From the NCBI GenBank assembly GCA_903873255.1, contig CAIQNR010000031.1:1-54538 (forward strand): DNA of 54,538 bases, read 5' to 3'. Made by a program: the position numbers and the translations under genes. This document shows, in pieces, positions 8,663 to 16,434 of this stretch. The notes beneath the pieces are model-generated. The model had not been told where the DNA came from, ran no database searches, and saw only the letters and a list, made by a program, of their open reading frames with translations. Numbering within the stretch: the first letter of the stretch is position 1; every line of letters starts with the position of its first letter. The DNA is from an uncultured bacterium. Its GTDB lineage: Bacteria > Babelota > Babeliae > Babelales > CAIQNR01.

Positions 8663-9375
8663 ATAATTCCAATTCCATAAGCTATTGCGGTTGAAAGCAA
8701 TAAGATAAAATTTAATATACCAATAAAAATAATTGATTGAAAAACTAATAAAAGAATCAAAGGAACAAATAACAATAACCAATCTGCATACCCAGGAAAT
8801 GCATTACGTGATAAAAAGTATGAAAGAAATACCATGTAAAAGAAATTAACAATCATACTAAAGGCTGCAAGCATACTGTTAAAAATAGCAAAGCGAACCA
8901 AAAAAAGACCCACTACAATAGAAAATGTTGAGGTTGTCTCTACACTTGCGTAATGAGAAGCCAATTGAAACGCTCCAAAATTAACGTATAACAAAAATGG
9001 ATTTTGCCTAAAAATAAAAACACATATCAAAAGCGCAATGAGGGCTAAAAAAATTCCTAAAATTGCATCGGAAAAATAGGCAAGTGTTACTTTTAAACGG
9101 CGCCATTTACCCATAATTGCATTGGGATTAATTGGTATGTATTGACCAAACCCAAAAGGAATATCTGGAATCACCAGTAAAATAAAAACCCAGAAAAAAC
9201 TAATATGAGTCATAGGATTAAGCGTAGTAAATCCTAACTGCTGGCCAGTATCGTCGCCCAAACGAGCGCTAACCCACGATCTAAAACAACCCAAAATTGG
9301 AATTGCTATAAAATAACTGAGAACTATGAGAATCTTTTGAACTAAAAACTCTGCGTTTTGTAGGCTTATAATCAT
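8659..9375 (-). CDS. Site-2-protease-like membrane protein, catalytic motif lost
   Basis: A 238-residue polytopic membrane protein with about six hydrophobic segments. Residues 33-58 (SWVSARLGDDTGQQLG, then FTTLNPMTHI) match the conserved context of M50 group-III site-2 proteases, where HExxH normally lies 13 residues before the LGD aspartate. Here that site reads LGCFR (28-32). The aspartate-glycine usually after 'LNPLxHI' is replaced by SFFW. The P-x-G-x-x-x-P-I-N-P segment (IPFGFGQYIPINP) is retained. It therefore looks like a pseudoprotease that may still bind membrane substrates. It is transcribed with tyrS (ATGA overlap), and AAGGGG precedes its start. Confidence 0.7.
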   Translation of the reverse strand: MIISLQNAEFLVQKILIVLSYFIAIPILGCFRSWVSARLGDDTGQQLGFTTLNPMTHISFFWVFILLVIPDIPFGFGQYIPINPNAIMGKWRRLKVTLAYFSDAILGIFLALIALLICVFIFRQNPFLLYVNFGAFQLASHYASVETTSTFSIVVGLFLVRFAIFNSMLAAFSMIVNFFYMVFLSYFLSRNAFPGYADWLLLFVPLILLLVFQSIIFIGILNFILLLSTAIAYGIGII

Positions 9376-9417
9376 GGTAAAAACCCCTTAAAAACTTTAT
9401 TAATGCACATAAGAAGC

Positions 9418-9445
9418 AGTCTAAGGGGATCTGTGGAAACGTCAA
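9418..9445 (-). promoter_or_regulatory. Candidate promoter for the S2P-like gene and tyrS
   Basis: Minus-strand TTGACG (9445-9440), a 16-base spacer and TAGACT (9423-9418), about 43 bases before the start at 9375. Confidence 0.45.
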
Positions 9446-9548
9446 ACACGATATCTGTTTAAAGAAAAATAATCGGATTGTAAAAATAAAAAATAAAAAA
9501 TAGAATGTGCTCATATTAAAGGAAAAAGTATAAAAAAAGGATCCTCAT

Positions 9549-11687
9549 ATGAACTTAATAACTAAAGACCGCTTTGCCCTTATAAAAAGTTACATACTAA
9601 CCCCTCTCATTCTTATCATCACAACAATAATAACCTACTACCCCTCACTCTTTTACGACTTCCAATTTGATGACATCGCAAATATAAAAAAGTTTTTCGC
9701 ACTCAGAACACACACATTCTGGGATTTTGCATTTAAAGGATCCCGTTGGATCAGCTACTGGCTCAATACCGTTAACTACAATCTTGGCAAGTTTGATCCC
9801 TTTTATTACCGTGTTTTTAATGTTGCATTCCATACCATTACGGGAATTTTAATATTTTTTGTCACAATCAAACTGCTGCAATTAACAAAAAAGAATGGTT
9901 TTTATTCTGTACGTGCTCTACCAATTGCAGCGCTAACCTCATTACTTTTTTTATTACATCCCGTACAAACACAAACAGTTTCATATGTAATTCAAGGGCA
10001 ACTTGAAGGACTTGCAGGCCTTTTTATTATGGCGATTATGCTCTGTTTTATTTTTATGACAACCACAAAAAAACGCTACCTCTCTTATATTCTTGGTGTA
10101 GTTATTTGCCTACTGGGATATATTTCATGCGGCACCAAAGAGATAGCTATTCTTTCTCCTGTTATGATGCTTCTTATTGATTGGTTTTTTATTGCACAAG
10201 CAGATTTTAAACAAATAAAAAAACGAATCCCTTTTTACTTGCTCTTTACTGGAATCTTGATTGGTCAATACATCTATGTTTTAAAACCACATTTATGTAA
10301 AACATATGTCATGGGTAATATTCAGCTCAATAACAATGTTGGCAATGTTATTACACAAGTAGCCGGAGAAAAAATAACACGTTGGAATTACTTCATTTCT
10401 CAATTTAAAGTAATTATTCATTACATTTGGATATTTATCTGTCCAACAAAATTAAGTGTTGATTATGATTGGAAAATGGTATCTGGTTTTTTTACTAGTG
10501 AATGTCTTTTTCCTCTTTTACTCTTACTATTTATTGCGGGATGGGTTCTTAACTTACTAAGAAAAAATAAAATTGATGTACGAGCATTTGCCGCTTTATG
10601 GTTCTTTATTGGACTTTCTCCTCGATCCACTTTTATTCCTTCAACCGAACTTATAGCTGATTACAAAACCTATTTTAGTTCCTATGGATGGCTTTTTTTA
10701 ATGGCCATTGCACTTGTTTACTTATTTGAATGGACCATTAAAAAAATTACAAAAAAGAATGATCTTCAAACCAACTATAGCTATCTTGCTTTTGGGCTTG
10801 CAGCACTCTTTTTAGGCCATGCAACCTATGAAAGAAATAAAGTATGGCGATCACAAGAAGAATTTTGGATGAATATTATTCAAAATTCACCAAAAAAAGC
10901 ACGTGGATATAACAACTATGCCGTAGCAATTGCAGAAAAAAATCGTCATGAAGAAGCTATTCCTTATCTTAGAAAAGCAATAAAAATGGATGCTTACTAC
11001 CCTGATCCATGGAGTAACATTGCTGTATGTTTTAGCGCTACTGGTCAAGTTGATATGGCAATTATGCAACTTGAAAAAGCAATTCAAATTAATCCAAACT
11101 ACCCAGAGTTTTACAACAATCTTGCATCTTTTTATTTAAACAAAAAGAATTTCCCACGTGTTGAACAACTTGCAAATTATGCAATAAAATTACGTCCACA
11201 TTATGGCAAAGCTTATTTTAATTTAGGCCAAGCTCTTTATGAACAAGGGAAAAAAGAAGAAGCACTCGAAAAACTACGCTTTGCATGCCTTAAAGCAGAT
11301 TTTGATACTGTAGAAGCGTTTACTGCCTATGCACAACTTTCTCTTGAATTACAGAAATTTGATGAAGCTGTAATTGGATACCAAAATATATGCGCACTTG
11401 AACCACATAATCCTGATCACCATTTTAATTTAGCAAACGGTTATTACTGCACTAAGCAGTATGACAAAGCAAAGCAAATCTACAAAATGCTTATCGCTCA
11501 AAATCAACAAGAATATCGCTCATGGTTTAATTTAGCTGAAACACATATTGTGCTTGGCGAAACACCAGAAGCTATTGAATGCTTTAAAATAGCACAACCA
11601 CTTGGACTTGAAGTTCCACAAATTGGACTCCGCATTACTCAATTTATCGGAAACAGCCAACCTGGCGCACAACAACATATTGTATAA
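9549..11687 (+). CDS. GT-C-fold membrane glycosyltransferase-like protein with TPR domain
   Basis: A 712-residue protein whose first 420 residues hold about ten membrane segments. FDFQFDDIANI in the first external loop (about residue 38) carries the paired aspartates of lipid-linked-sugar GT-C enzymes. LFLLHPVQTQTVSYVIQ and CGTKEIAILSP are further patterns seen in TMTC-like O-mannosyltransferases. Residues about 440-700 are tetratricopeptide repeats (for example ARGYNNYAVAIAEKNRHEEAI and PDPWSNIAVCFSATGQ). The family is thought to add sugars to exported proteins; the donor and target here are unknown. AAAAAAAGGATC precedes the ATG. A strong terminator follows. It stands alone between divergent and unrelated genes. 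Confidence 0.8.
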   Translation: MNLITKDRFALIKSYILTPLILIITTIITYYPSLFYDFQFDDIANIKKFFALRTHTFWDFAFKGSRWISYWLNTVNYNLGKFDPFYYRVFNVAFHTITGILIFFVTIKLLQLTKKNGFYSVRALPIAALTSLLFLLHPVQTQTVSYVIQGQLEGLAGLFIMAIMLCFIFMTTTKKRYLSYILGVVICLLGYISCGTKEIAILSPVMMLLIDWFFIAQADFKQIKKRIPFYLLFTGILIGQYIYVLKPHLCKTYVMGNIQLNNNVGNVITQVAGEKITRWNYFISQFKVIIHYIWIFICPTKLSVDYDWKMVSGFFTSECLFPLLLLLFIAGWVLNLLRKNKIDVRAFAALWFFIGLSPRSTFIPSTELIADYKTYFSSYGWLFLMAIALVYLFEWTIKKITKKNDLQTNYSYLAFGLAALFLGHATYERNKVWRSQEEFWMNIIQNSPKKARGYNNYAVAIAEKNRHEEAIPYLRKAIKMDAYYPDPWSNIAVCFSATGQVDMAIMQLEKAIQINPNYPEFYNNLASFYLNKKNFPRVEQLANYAIKLRPHYGKAYFNLGQALYEQGKKEEALEKLRFACLKADFDTVEAFTAYAQLSLELQKFDEAVIGYQNICALEPHNPDHHFNLANGYYCTKQYDKAKQIYKMLIAQNQQEYRSWFNLAETHIVLGETPEAIECFKIAQPLGLEVPQIGLRITQFIGNSQPGAQQHIV

Positions 11688-11701
11688 GCTAATAAACTTT
11701 A

Positions 11702-11728
11702 AGGCCGGAATTTATCCGGCCTATTTTG
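11702..11728 (+). terminator. Rho-independent terminator after GT-C/TPR gene
   Basis: AGGCCGGA (11702-11709) pairs perfectly with TCCGGCCT (11715-11722) around a five-base loop, followed by ATTTT. The stem is the most GC-rich in the window. Confidence 0.85.
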
Positions 11729-11802
11729 ACAAAATAGCGGCCTGGTGGCATTCTACTAACTAGATGGAATATTTAGGGATACTTTTATTATGGTAGGTTA
11801 TT

Positions 11803-12144
11803 ATGAAAAAAATCAGTCTTTTATTTGCGTTTTTAGCTACACAAATCACATTTTGTCCAGGCAATTTAGAAAAAGAATCTCTCGAGTCAAAAAACCTTAT
11901 AGAAAGAGTCTTGCTTAATCAAAATCGTGCAATCTCAAAATCTCTTTATGATGCACTAGTTAGAACTAGAAGAATACAACCTGACGAAGTATTTATAACG
12001 ACAGAAATACATTTATCAACTCCAAGAGCTTATAGTGTCAGTATTTTATTTGATATGACACATCTTAATAGACCAGACTATCCAATAATAATCAACTACA
12101 CAGAACCAATAGAGCCATTTAATCACCTTACCAGAAATCAATAA
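11803..12144 (+). CDS. Short secreted protein, tandem paralogue 1
   Basis: Unrecognised 113-residue protein with a signal peptide (MKKISLLFAFLATQITFCPG). Its signal peptide and its last dozen residues (YTEPIEPFN...RNQ) are nearly identical to those of the next gene. The central 75 residues have diverged strongly and keep only a faint shared pattern (EIHLSTPRAYSVSILF versus CINLSGLRSSFTSTFY). A short, probably periplasmic or secreted beta-rich protein. The leader GGTAGGTTATT supplies the ribosome site. Confidence 0.72.
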   Translation: MKKISLLFAFLATQITFCPGNLEKESLESKNLIERVLLNQNRAISKSLYDALVRTRRIQPDEVFITTEIHLSTPRAYSVSILFDMTHLNRPDYPIIINYTEPIEPFNHLTRNQ

Positions 12145-12154
12145 CACTCTTTTT

Positions 12155-12183
12155 TTGACCCAATTTTCGTTTACACATAATAG
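12155..12183 (+). promoter_or_regulatory. Candidate promoter between the tandem paralogues
   Basis: TTGACC (12155-12160), 17 bases, TAATAG (12178-12183). The surrounding sequence (TTTTTGACCCAA...TTTC) recurs after the second copy, where it fits a promoter for valS. The duplicated unit therefore includes this element. Confidence 0.4.
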
Positions 12184-12204
12184 ATATTTATTTTTAAGGT
12201 TATT

Positions 12205-12537
12205 ATGAAAAAAATTAGTCTTTTACTTGCATTCTTAGCGGCACAAATCACATTTTGTCCAGGCGATTTTACTAAATCTACTTCGCACAATATTGTGGCA
12301 ATTCATTTAACGATGAAAGCAGATAAGTTTTCGCAAGCAATGCTTCAAAAAGTGTATTTCCGCGATCCTTCGCTATCTATGTATGAAATAGGTGTAAGTA
12401 TATGCATAAACCTATCCGGACTACGTTCTTCTTTTACAAGTACATTTTATGGTCCAGACAACCAACTATTTTGTACAATTGAAGCAACTTACACAGAACC
12501 AATAGAACCATTTAATACGCAACCCAGAAATCAATAA
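12205..12537 (+). CDS. Short secreted protein, tandem paralogue 2
   Basis: A 110-residue sister of the preceding gene, with signal peptide MKKISLLLAFLAAQITFCPG and C-terminal YTEPIEPFNTQPRNQ. The start is set by TTTTTAAGGTTATT upstream, the same leader as copy 1. Conserved ends with a diverged core suggest either fast selection on the exposed middle or recombination. No conserved domain is recognised and function is unknown. Confidence 0.72.
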   Translation: MKKISLLLAFLAAQITFCPGDFTKSTSHNIVAIHLTMKADKFSQAMLQKVYFRDPSLSMYEIGVSICINLSGLRSSFTSTFYGPDNQLFCTIEATYTEPIEPFNTQPRNQ

Positions 12538-12547
12538 TGCTCTCTTT

Positions 12548-12576
12548 TTGACCCAACTTTCATTTGCCGGTAAACT
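12548..12576 (+). promoter_or_regulatory. Candidate promoter for valS-ybeY
   Basis: TTGACC (12548-12553), 17 bases, TAAACT (12571-12576), about 46 bases before the valS start. It is homologous to the element at 12155-12183. Confidence 0.45.
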
Positions 12577-12621
12577 TTATCTAAGAATTCTTTAAACATT
12601 TTATCCGTAGATGCAGGAACC

Positions 12622-15117
12622 ATGGAAAAAAAATATGACCACCTTACTGGTGATGCCAAAGCACAAAAAAAATGGGCTCAAGAAAAAACCTATCAAGCTC
12701 AACGTGCTTCAGAAAAACAACTTTTTAGTATAGATACACCACCACCAACAGTCTCTGGATCGCTTCATATTGGTCATATTTTCTCCTATACACAAACGGA
12801 TATCATCGCTCGCTTTAAGCGACTTTCTGGCTTTAATGTTTTTTACCCTTTCGGTTTTGATGACAACGGCCTTCCTACGGAAAAATATGTAGAAAAAAAA
12901 CATAAAGTCAGCGCACACCGTATGGGTAGATCTGAATTTATAAAATTATGTTCAAAAGAATCCCAAGAAATTGGCCTAGTTTTTGCAAATTTATGGCAAC
13001 GTATGGGTATTTCTGCAGATTGGGCACACACCTACTCAACTATTTCAGCTGATGTACGTAAAATTTCTCAAGCATCATTTATCGATCTCTATAACAAAGG
13101 GTTTGTCTATCAAAAAGAAGACCCTGCTTTATATTGTACTGTTTGCCAAACAACTGTAGCGCAAGCGGAACTTGATGATACACAAGTATCCTCTCACTTT
13201 TCTGACATTACCTTTAAAACAACTGATGGTGAATCAGTTGTTATTGGCACAACACGTCCCGAACTCCTTCCTTCATGCGTAGCGCTTTTTTACCACCCAG
13301 AAGACACACGATATACACACCTTGCAGGTAAAAAAGTTATTGTTCCAATTTTTGGGCATGAAGTTCCTGTTCTTGCGGATGATACCGTTCAACAAGAAAA
13401 AGGCACCGGCCTTGTTATGTGTTGTACCTTTGGAGATAAAAATGATATTCACTGGTACAAAATTCACAAACTTCCCTACCGTCAATCAATTGAACGCAAT
13501 GGAACATGGTCAAGCAATACAGGCATTCTTGCAGGGATGAAGGCACACGTAGCACGAGAAACTATTCTTGCAGCACTTGAAGCAGCCCAAGTCCTTGGAG
13601 AAAAACGACCAATTACACATACCGTTAATGTGCATGAACGCTGCAAACATGAAATTGAATATATTGTTATTAAACAATGGTTCTTAAATATTTTAGATCA
13701 CAAACAAGCATTCTTAGATACCGGCGATGCTATTGAATGGCACCCTGCATTTATGAAATCACGTTATAAAGATTGGGTAGAAAATTTACAATGGGACTGG
13801 TGCTTAAGCAGACAACGTTTTTATGGCATACCATTTCCAGTCTGGCACTGTATAACTTGCGACCACATTATACCAGCAAATACAACTCAGCTTCCTATTG
13901 ACCCACAAGAAACAGAGTGTCCGGCTTCTATATGTCCGCAATGTAAGAGTAAACATTTTAGAGCTGATACTGACGTAATGGATACCTGGAACACGTCATC
14001 TCTTTCTCCTTATATTTGTGATGCTCTCTTTACAGGAAACAGCGACGCATTGTTTGGATCAGCAAAACCAGCACTACTGCCTATGTCTATGCGACCTCAA
14101 GCACACGATATTATTCGTACTTGGGCATTTTATACCATCATTAAGGGGTATATGCACCATGCAACACTCCCATGGAAAGAAATTGTTATTTCTGGTCATG
14201 TGCTAAGTTCTGAAAAAGACAAAATTTCAAAATCAAAAGGCAATACTCCTACAGACCCAGAAAATTTGCTTAAGGTTCATCCAGCCGATGCTATTCGTTT
14301 TTGGACCGCATCAGGAACATTGGGACAAGACATCAGTTTTTCTGAAACACAACTTGCACAAGGAAATAAATTACTTAATAAATTATGGAATGCATTTAGA
14401 TTCTTAGAAGAACATGTTGCACAAGCACCAACCACACAACCAGAAAATCTTGGAACGCTCAATGAATGGTTACTCCACAAAGCAACTGAGCATTTTAATA
14501 CCTACCGCACAAACTTAGAAAAACATGAATTTGGCAACGCACTCAATGCTGTTGAACAATTTTTTTGGCAAGATTTCTGCGACAATTATCTTGAACTCGT
14601 AAAGGATCAATTCTTTAACCCTGAAAAATATCCTGCTGAAATTATTGCTGCAACACGCTGGACACTCTATCAAACAGGACTTCGTATTCTTCAGATGTTT
14701 GCGCCGTACTTGCCCCATATCACCGAAGAACTCTATGGCCTTCTGTATCAACACCGTGAAGGGGCAAAATCAATTCATGTAACTGATTACACTACTGTTC
14801 AACTACCAATGCTTTCTCCAAAACAAGTTGAAATTGGTGATCTTTTAATTGCAATTGTTGGTGGCATTCGACGTATGAAAACCGAAAAACAACTTTCACT
14901 TAAAGCTCCACTTACTAGCTTGACCATTCACAGCGTGCATGGCGAAACCATTAAAGCACTCATGCAACATGAACAACTTCTTAAAGGTGTTATTCATGCC
15001 GATACTATCAGCTATGCAACAGGTGATGTAGAAAAATCTACGCTCACTATGGAACATGAAGTATGGTTTGCAACACTTGATATTGACCACATTCTTGACG
15101 CAAAAGAGCAAGCATGA
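12622..15117 (+). CDS. valS: Valyl-tRNA synthetase, archaeal-type
   Basis: An 831-residue class Ia synthetase that charges tRNA-Val and edits mischarged threonine. The HIGH motif is HIGH in SGSLHIGHIFSYTQTD (about residues 46-61) and the KMSKS loop is KISKSKGN (about 534-541). Two zinc-knuckle-like cysteine pairs occur (CTVCQ near 172; CITC and CPQC near 413-440). It carries GFDDNGLPTEKYVEKKH where typical bacterial ValRS has PGTDHAGIATQ. It also lacks the C-terminal coiled coil of bacterial ValRS. Both features mark the archaeal-type enzyme, also known from Rickettsia. Its ATGA overlap with ybeY indicates coupling. Confidence 0.94.
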   Translation: MEKKYDHLTGDAKAQKKWAQEKTYQAQRASEKQLFSIDTPPPTVSGSLHIGHIFSYTQTDIIARFKRLSGFNVFYPFGFDDNGLPTEKYVEKKHKVSAHRMGRSEFIKLCSKESQEIGLVFANLWQRMGISADWAHTYSTISADVRKISQASFIDLYNKGFVYQKEDPALYCTVCQTTVAQAELDDTQVSSHFSDITFKTTDGESVVIGTTRPELLPSCVALFYHPEDTRYTHLAGKKVIVPIFGHEVPVLADDTVQQEKGTGLVMCCTFGDKNDIHWYKIHKLPYRQSIERNGTWSSNTGILAGMKAHVARETILAALEAAQVLGEKRPITHTVNVHERCKHEIEYIVIKQWFLNILDHKQAFLDTGDAIEWHPAFMKSRYKDWVENLQWDWCLSRQRFYGIPFPVWHCITCDHIIPANTTQLPIDPQETECPASICPQCKSKHFRADTDVMDTWNTSSLSPYICDALFTGNSDALFGSAKPALLPMSMRPQAHDIIRTWAFYTIIKGYMHHATLPWKEIVISGHVLSSEKDKISKSKGNTPTDPENLLKVHPADAIRFWTASGTLGQDISFSETQLAQGNKLLNKLWNAFRFLEEHVAQAPTTQPENLGTLNEWLLHKATEHFNTYRTNLEKHEFGNALNAVEQFFWQDFCDNYLELVKDQFFNPEKYPAEIIAATRWTLYQTGLRILQMFAPYLPHITEELYGLLYQHREGAKSIHVTDYTTVQLPMLSPKQVEIGDLLIAIVGGIRRMKTEKQLSLKAPLTSLTIHSVHGETIKALMQHEQLLKGVIHADTISYATGDVEKSTLTMEHEVWFATLDIDHILDAKEQA

Positions 15118-15575
15118 TCACCATAAAAAACACACAACGAAAACATGCAATTAATATTGAGCAGTTAAAAACAACTGCTCAAGGAATTTTAAACGAACTT
15201 GGTTATGGAGATTTTGATCTTGGAATTTGGCTAACAACCAGCAAGACAATCCGAACCTATAACCGCGACTACCGAAAAAAAGATAAGCCAACTGATATTT
15301 TATCATTTCCTTACCACACCAATTTACAACCAGGCGAGCGCATTAAAGTAACGTGTGAAGAAGATAAAAATATTGGAGACATAATCCTTGCAATTGATTT
15401 TATTAATGACCTACTACCACTTTTTGAAACTACACTTGATGAGCGCTTGCGCACTATTTTGGTTCATGGAATTTGCCACTTACTGGGCTATTCCCATTAC
15501 GATCCCGATAATGATGAAATGATGACCAAAATAGAAAAGAAGATTGCAAAAAAGCTGAATATTACGTTTAATTAA
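15114..15575 (+). CDS. ybeY: Endoribonuclease YbeY (rRNA maturation)
   Basis: A 153-residue zinc-dependent endoribonuclease involved in 16S rRNA 3'-end maturation and ribosome quality control. The metal-binding motif HGICHLLGYSH is intact (H118, H122, H128), followed by an acidic YDPDNDEM segment. The family hallmark R-x-K-D-x-P-T-D-I-L-S-F (RKKDKPTDILSFP, about residues 54-66) is present. The length matches the family. The start overlaps the valS stop by four bases. Confidence 0.93.
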   Translation: MITIKNTQRKHAINIEQLKTTAQGILNELGYGDFDLGIWLTTSKTIRTYNRDYRKKDKPTDILSFPYHTNLQPGERIKVTCEEDKNIGDIILAIDFINDLLPLFETTLDERLRTILVHGICHLLGYSHYDPDNDEMMTKIEKKIAKKLNITFN

Positions 15576-15608
15576 CTTACAAGTTCAATCAATTAAAAAA
15601 GGAAATAT

Positions 15609-15983
15609 ATGATTAAAAATTTAGACAAACTAAAAAAAGCACAATCTAAATTTGAAAAATTTAGACAAAATCTTACAACAGAACAAGAACAAGTTGGGGC
15701 AATACAAGCATTTGAATTTTGTTATGAACTTGCCTGGAAAACAATAAAAAAATTCCTTGAATCAGAAAATTTTGAAGTTACATCACCAAAAGATACCTTT
15801 AGAAAAGCTGCTATTAATGGAATTATATCAAACCCAGAAATCTGGTTTGATTTTCAAAATATACGCAATATCACTGTTCATACTTACGAAGAAGACAATA
15901 TTTTATTAGTTCTTAATGCCTTTGATTCTTTCTCTATAGAACTTGAAAAAGTAATTATAAACTTAGAAAAATTAAATGTATGA
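15609..15983 (+). CDS. HepT-like HEPN protein (nucleotidyltransferase substrate-binding family)
   Basis: A 124-residue all-helical protein of the HI0074/HepT family. It has the conserved FEFCYELAWKTIKKFLE segment (residues 35-51) and a complete HEPN motif R-x4-H-x-Y: R86, H91 and Y93 in RNITVHTY. In characterised HepT-MntA (type VII) systems HepT is an RNase toxin and this tyrosine is AMPylated by the partner. The gene directly precedes and overlaps the nucleotidyltransferase gene by four bases (ATGA), the usual toxin-first order. AAAAAAGGAA supplies the ribosome site. A non-toxic role as substrate-binding subunit is also possible. Confidence 0.85.
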   Translation: MIKNLDKLKKAQSKFEKFRQNLTTEQEQVGAIQAFEFCYELAWKTIKKFLESENFEVTSPKDTFRKAAINGIISNPEIWFDFQNIRNITVHTYEEDNILLVLNAFDSFSIELEKVIINLEKLNV

Positions 15984-16315
15984 TTATAGAAGAACGCCAT
16001 TTAAAAATGGTACAAGATATACTCAAAAAATATCCTTATAATTTTTTTGCATTTGGCTCTCGTGTACATGGAAAACCACGTAAATTCTCTGATTTAGATA
16101 TCTGCTTTTTTGAAAAAGTCCCTTTTAGTGTTCAATCACACATTGATGAAGATTTTGAAGAATCTTATCTCCCCTTTACTGTAGACCTTGTTGATTGGAA
16201 TTTAACAGGAGATGATTTTAAAAACGCCATAAAAAATGATCTTGTATGTATCCAAAAAACAGAAACATACCCAGAAATCCAAGCATTAATCGATGCATAT
16301 AAGACAAAAAAATAA
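15980..16315 (+). CDS. MntA-like minimal nucleotidyltransferase (putative antitoxin)
   Basis: A 111-residue MNT-fold protein with the signature G-S-x10-D-x-D: G26, S27, D38 and D40 in FGSRVHGKPRKFSDLDI. A third acidic residue near D69 (TVDLVDW) completes the metal site. In known type VII systems this enzyme silences HepT by adding AMP to its tyrosine. All catalytic positions are kept, so it should be active. Overlap with the upstream gene implies fixed stoichiometry, as expected for a two-protein complex. Confidence 0.87.
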   Translation: MIIEERHLKMVQDILKKYPYNFFAFGSRVHGKPRKFSDLDICFFEKVPFSVQSHIDEDFEESYLPFTVDLVDWNLTGDDFKNAIKNDLVCIQKTETYPEIQALIDAYKTKK

Positions 16316-16356
16316 ATTTTTTGAGAGCCACCACTTAAAAAATAATCCGCCCTTTG

Positions 16357-16385
16357 TTGATTTAAAACCTTGATTTATGTAAAAT
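16357..16385 (+). promoter_or_regulatory. Candidate promoter for the AAA/DUF4143 gene
   Basis: TTGATT (16357-16362), 17 bases, TAAAAT (16380-16385), about 50 bases before the start codon. Spacing is optimal. Confidence 0.5.
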
Positions 16386-16434
16386 ATGTAATGTGATTCC
16401 ATTTTTTACATACTAGCCTTAAAGTGAGCTTATC

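Noticed and set aside
8663-8782. N-terminal extension of tyrS
   Set aside because: It overlaps the coding end of the S2P-like gene, is non-homologous and hydrophobic by accident; the ATGA overlap at 8659-8662 fits better.
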